Assembly: GCF_017877055.1 (NCBI RefSeq)
Contig: NZ_JAGIPG010000003.1
Location: forward strand, 496,001-560,000
Length of the DNA stretch: 64,000 nt
Origin: Neorhizobium galegae
GTDB taxonomy: Bacteria > Pseudomonadota > Alphaproteobacteria > Rhizobiales > Rhizobiaceae
Direction: 5' to 3'
Shown: positions 62,192 through 64,000 of the stretch, piece after piece
Position numbering within the stretch: position 1 is the first letter of the stretch
Layout of the letters: each line of letters starts with the position of its first letter
The notes under the pieces: generated by a model
Databases searched by the model: none
Told to the model about the DNA's origin: nothing
The model's input: only the letters and a program-made list of their open reading frames with translations
Made by a program: the position numbers and the translations under genes

Positions 62192-62383
62192 ATGATTGCT
62201 GGTGGCTTATCCCTGTTTGGATTTGATCTGTTCGGGGCGACTCGGCGCGTGCCGGATAAAACAGGCGTAGACAGCGCCGAACGCAAGCCCCTTGAAAAAG
62301 GGCGCGAGGATCGTGATGAAAACCGCGATCCTGACCGCGAACATTCGGAAAGCTTCTTCTGGGGCATGTATCCAGTCTATTGA
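62192..62383 (+). CDS. Small hypothetical charged protein, 63 residues
   Basis: The gene has a strong ribosome site (GGAGG, six bases before ATG 62192) and is followed by a terminator. The product starts with a short hydrophobic stretch (MIAGGLSLFGFDLFGATRR), continues with an acidic/basic run rich in Glu, Asp and Arg (GREDRDENRDPDREHSES), and ends FFWGMYPVY. I do not recognise it. The aromatic tail and charged middle are unusual. An inverted repeat, CACATTT (62063) with AAATGTG (62086), lies in the 175-base region upstream. Confidence 0.5.
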   Translation: MIAGGLSLFGFDLFGATRRVPDKTGVDSAERKPLEKGREDRDENRDPDREHSESFFWGMYPVY

Positions 62384-62418
62384 GACAACGCGCTGCAAGG
62401 CGATATCCAGAAATACAT

Positions 62419-62453
62419 AAAGGCCGGCGAAGCGATCCGCTCCACCGGCCTTT
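62419..62453. terminator. Bidirectional terminator
   Basis: AAAGGCCGG (62419-62427) and CCGGCCTTT (62445-62453) form a nine-pair stem with a 17-base loop, itself able to pair further (AGCG with CGCT). TTTT follows on the plus strand. It lies between the convergent small-protein and peroxiredoxin genes. Confidence 0.7.
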
Positions 62454-62473
62454 TACGTTTGATCCAACCGATA

Positions 62474-63133
62474 TCAGGCCGTGGGCTGCTTGGTCTTGCG
62501 CAGGTAAGGCAGGACCGTGTCGAACGAACCGAAGCGGGTGATCGCGTCCTCATTGGAAACGGCGGCGGTAATGATCACGTCCTCACCCTGCTTCCAGTTG
62601 GCCGGCGTCGCCACCTGGTGCTTGGCGGTGAGCTGGATCGAGTCGATCGCCCGCAGGATCTCGTTGAAGTTACGGCCGGTGGTCATCGGATAGGTGAGGA
62701 TCAGCTTGATCTTCTTGTCCGGGCCGATGACGTAGACCGAGCGGACCGTCGCGTTGTCGGCGGGCGTGCGGCCTTCCGAGCTTTCGCCGGCTGCGGCCGG
62801 CAGCATGTCGTAAAGCTTGGCGACCTTGAGGTCTCGGTCGCCGATCAGCGGGTATTCCACTTCGAAGCCGGTCGCGGTCTTGATGTCGTCCTTCCACTTG
62901 CCGTGGCTTTCGACCGGATCGACGGAGATGCCGATGATCTTGACGCCACGCTTTTTGAATTCGCCCTCAAGGCCGGCCATGGCGCCGAGCTCAGTCGTGC
63001 AGACCGGCGTAAAGTTCTTCGGGTGGGAAAACAGCACGGCCCAGCCGCTGCCGATCCAGTCGTGGAAATGGATCGTGCCCTGGGTGGTTTCGGCGGTGAA
63101 ATCCGGTGCTATGTCGTTGATACGAAGGCTCAT
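62474..63133 (-). CDS. 1-Cys peroxiredoxin (Prx6 type)
   Basis: The 219-residue protein has the peroxidatic Cys45 in FTPVCTTELG with the conserved Thr and Pro, and the Prx6-type C-terminal dimerisation part (YPMTTGRNFNEILRAIDSIQ, then ANWKQGEDVIITAAV). There is no resolving cysteine. It reduces hydrogen peroxide and organic hydroperoxides with an external thiol. The gene is single, with its terminator just downstream. Confidence 0.93.
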   Translation of the reverse strand: MSLRINDIAPDFTAETTQGTIHFHDWIGSGWAVLFSHPKNFTPVCTTELGAMAGLEGEFKKRGVKIIGISVDPVESHGKWKDDIKTATGFEVEYPLIGDRDLKVAKLYDMLPAAAGESSEGRTPADNATVRSVYVIGPDKKIKLILTYPMTTGRNFNEILRAIDSIQLTAKHQVATPANWKQGEDVIITAAVSNEDAITRFGSFDTVLPYLRKTKQPTA

Positions 63134-63452
63134 GTTTCAGCTCCCTTGAATTGTTGTGTCTGCAGCGATCGGGACTTCAAAGCCGGCCCGATCAAGCGGC
63201 CGGTTGGGTCGCCTGTCAGTTATAGAGTATTTCGCGGATGCCTGCCTGCTCTTCCGGCGGACCGCTTCCTATGGTTGGCCAAAAGCAAGGAGCGACCATT
63301 GAAAACTCCGGATCCGTGTCAGCGAGAAGGATATAGCCGCTCCAAGATTGCGGGCCGACGCAGTTTGTTCCAAAATGCCGGCAGGAAAGAGTGTAGCTTT
63401 CCAAATCACGCCGTACCTGCACCGGTTCCATCATCCGCATCAGAAATGAGCC
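63134..63452. other. Intergenic stretch without a recognised gene
   Basis: These 319 bases separate the peroxiredoxin start from the IclR stop. An open frame of 74 codons on the minus strand (63216-63440) has no ribosome site, odd composition and no family character, so I do not call it. The peroxiredoxin promoter must lie here. Confidence 0.5.
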
Positions 63453-64000
63453 TCAGCGACGGTATCCAAGCGCCCGGCTGATATCGTCGGCTGCACTGCG
63501 GACCATCAGCAGAAAGCCCTCGCGCTGCTCGTTGTAACGCACGGTCGGAACGCCGAGATTGAGGGCCGCGACGGCCGCGCCGTTGCCATCGAAGATCGGC
63601 GCGGCAATACCGGTCGAGCCGGTGACGAACTCCTGATCGTTCAGTGCGTAGCCGTCCCGACGGACCTTTACCAGCATCTCGCGAATGCGCTCGATATCGG
63701 TGACGGTATAGCGGGTATAGGAGAGAAGCTGGACACGGGAAAGATAGTGCTCCAGCGCCTCCCTCGGGGTGAAGGCGAGCAATACGCGGCCGGTCGCGGT
63801 GCAATAGGCGGCGATCGCCGCATCGAGGTTTACGTCGTAGCGTACACGATGGCGGCTGACGCATTTCGCCAGCCGCCTGATGTCGCAATGGGCGTTCATC
63901 GTCGCCAGCAGGATGGTCTCGCCGGACTCGTCGCGCAGCTTTTCCATGAACGGTTTTGCCACGACGACCAGCGGCTCTTCGTGGCGCCGGAACGGAAAGC
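63453..64000 (-). CDS. IclR family transcriptional regulator (C-terminal part)
   Basis: The gene enters from the right edge; about 181 C-terminal codons are visible. They contain the IclR effector domain: LRDESGETILLATMNAH, AAYCTATGRVLLAFTPREAL, GYALNDQEFVTGSTGIAAPI and FDGNGAAVAALNLGVPTVRY, in which AxPIFDxxG and the LNLGxP segment line the ligand pocket. The DNA-binding domain lies outside the window. The ligand and target are unknown. Confidence 0.88.
   Translation of the reverse strand, partial: FPFRRHEEPLVVVAKPFMEKLRDESGETILLATMNAHCDIRRLAKCVSRHRVRYDVNLDAAIAAYCTATGRVLLAFTPREALEHYLSRVQLLSYTRYTVTDIERIREMLVKVRRDGYALNDQEFVTGSTGIAAPIFDGNGAAVAALNLGVPTVRYNEQREGFLLMVRSAADDISRALGYRR

Noticed and set aside
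62207-62398. 63-codon minus-strand frame with a membrane-helix-like stretch
   Set aside because: It lies opposite the small charged protein, which has a much better ribosome site. The hydrophobic stretch is a by-product of the opposite strand's charged codons.
63216-63440. 74-codon minus-strand frame upstream of the peroxiredoxin gene
   Set aside because: There is no ribosome site, no family similarity, and the composition is atypical for a coding region here.
1-64000. CRISPR arrays, tRNA or rRNA genes, insertion sequences, prophage or integrase genes
   Set aside because: No regularly spaced repeats, cloverleaf-like sequences, transposase or integrase motifs, or conserved rRNA segments were seen on either strand by reading. 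A covariance-model scan was not possible.

Overview
The window looks like chromosomal or large-replicon DNA from a GC-rich alphaproteobacterium, most likely Rhizobiaceae (Rhizobium/Agrobacterium/Neorhizobium type). The reasons are the divergent pcaQ / pcaDCHGB order with a PcaQ-type site, the many ABC importers next to LacI, GntR and LysR regulators, the paired TIGR02587/TIGR02588 genes, and a DUF1194, a DUF1206 and a DUF992 gene close together. No rRNA, tRNA, CRISPR array, insertion sequence or phage gene was recognised. Species cannot be fixed from the sequence alone.

Layout. 0-9 kb: housekeeping and poorly known genes (partial GFA protein, DUF1194, TIGR02587/02588, PAP2, DUF1206, DUF992, an HtrA-like protein lacking its catalytic residues, glycerate kinase, a cysteine-cluster protein). 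8.3-13 kb: the protocatechuate branch of the beta-ketoadipate pathway. 13-22 kb: an antitoxin remnant, VOC protein, chemoreceptor, ubiX, a decayed stretch with GntR and CoxG remnants, a molybdenum-hydroxylase pair lacking its large subunit, a MarR gene, an MFS exporter and a LysR gene. 22-28 kb: a gamma-glutamyltransferase-family gene and a molybdate transporter whose modA is split from modBC by two paralogous small secreted proteins, then a dead toxin-antitoxin pair. 28-35.4 kb: a carbohydrate-type ABC importer with a phosphodiesterase fused in frame to a LacI regulator, plus an inositol-monophosphatase-family gene. 35.5-41 kb: a LacI-controlled polar amino acid-type importer with a hydroxyacid dehydrogenase. 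41-45 kb: AraC, kynA, GST and PHB depolymerase.

45-55.7 kb is the most unusual region. Malonyl-CoA decarboxylase and malonyl-CoA synthetase (matAB) are followed by a UGSC-family protein carrying Cys-Ser-Thr-Cys in place of Sec-Gly-Ser-Cys, a thioredoxin-reductase-like flavoprotein, an FCD-type GntR regulator and a complete Fe(III)/polyamine-type ABC importer. Similar GCATAC/GTATRC half-sites about two helical turns apart lie before both matA and the UGSC gene, so the regulator may control both transcripts. I infer an uncharacterised uptake and redox pathway linked to malonate or malonyl-CoA.

55.7-64 kb: a nitroreductase, a small lipoprotein, an M24 peptidase, a cysteine-bearing Rrf2 regulator, a divergent SfnB/LLM monooxygenase pair typical of organosulfur use, a 63-residue charged protein, a 1-Cys peroxiredoxin and the C-terminal part of an IclR regulator cut by the right edge. 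Several decayed genes (two toxin-antitoxin remnants, a CoxG remnant, a GntR fragment, a frameshifted VOC gene) mark places where this region has been rearranged.
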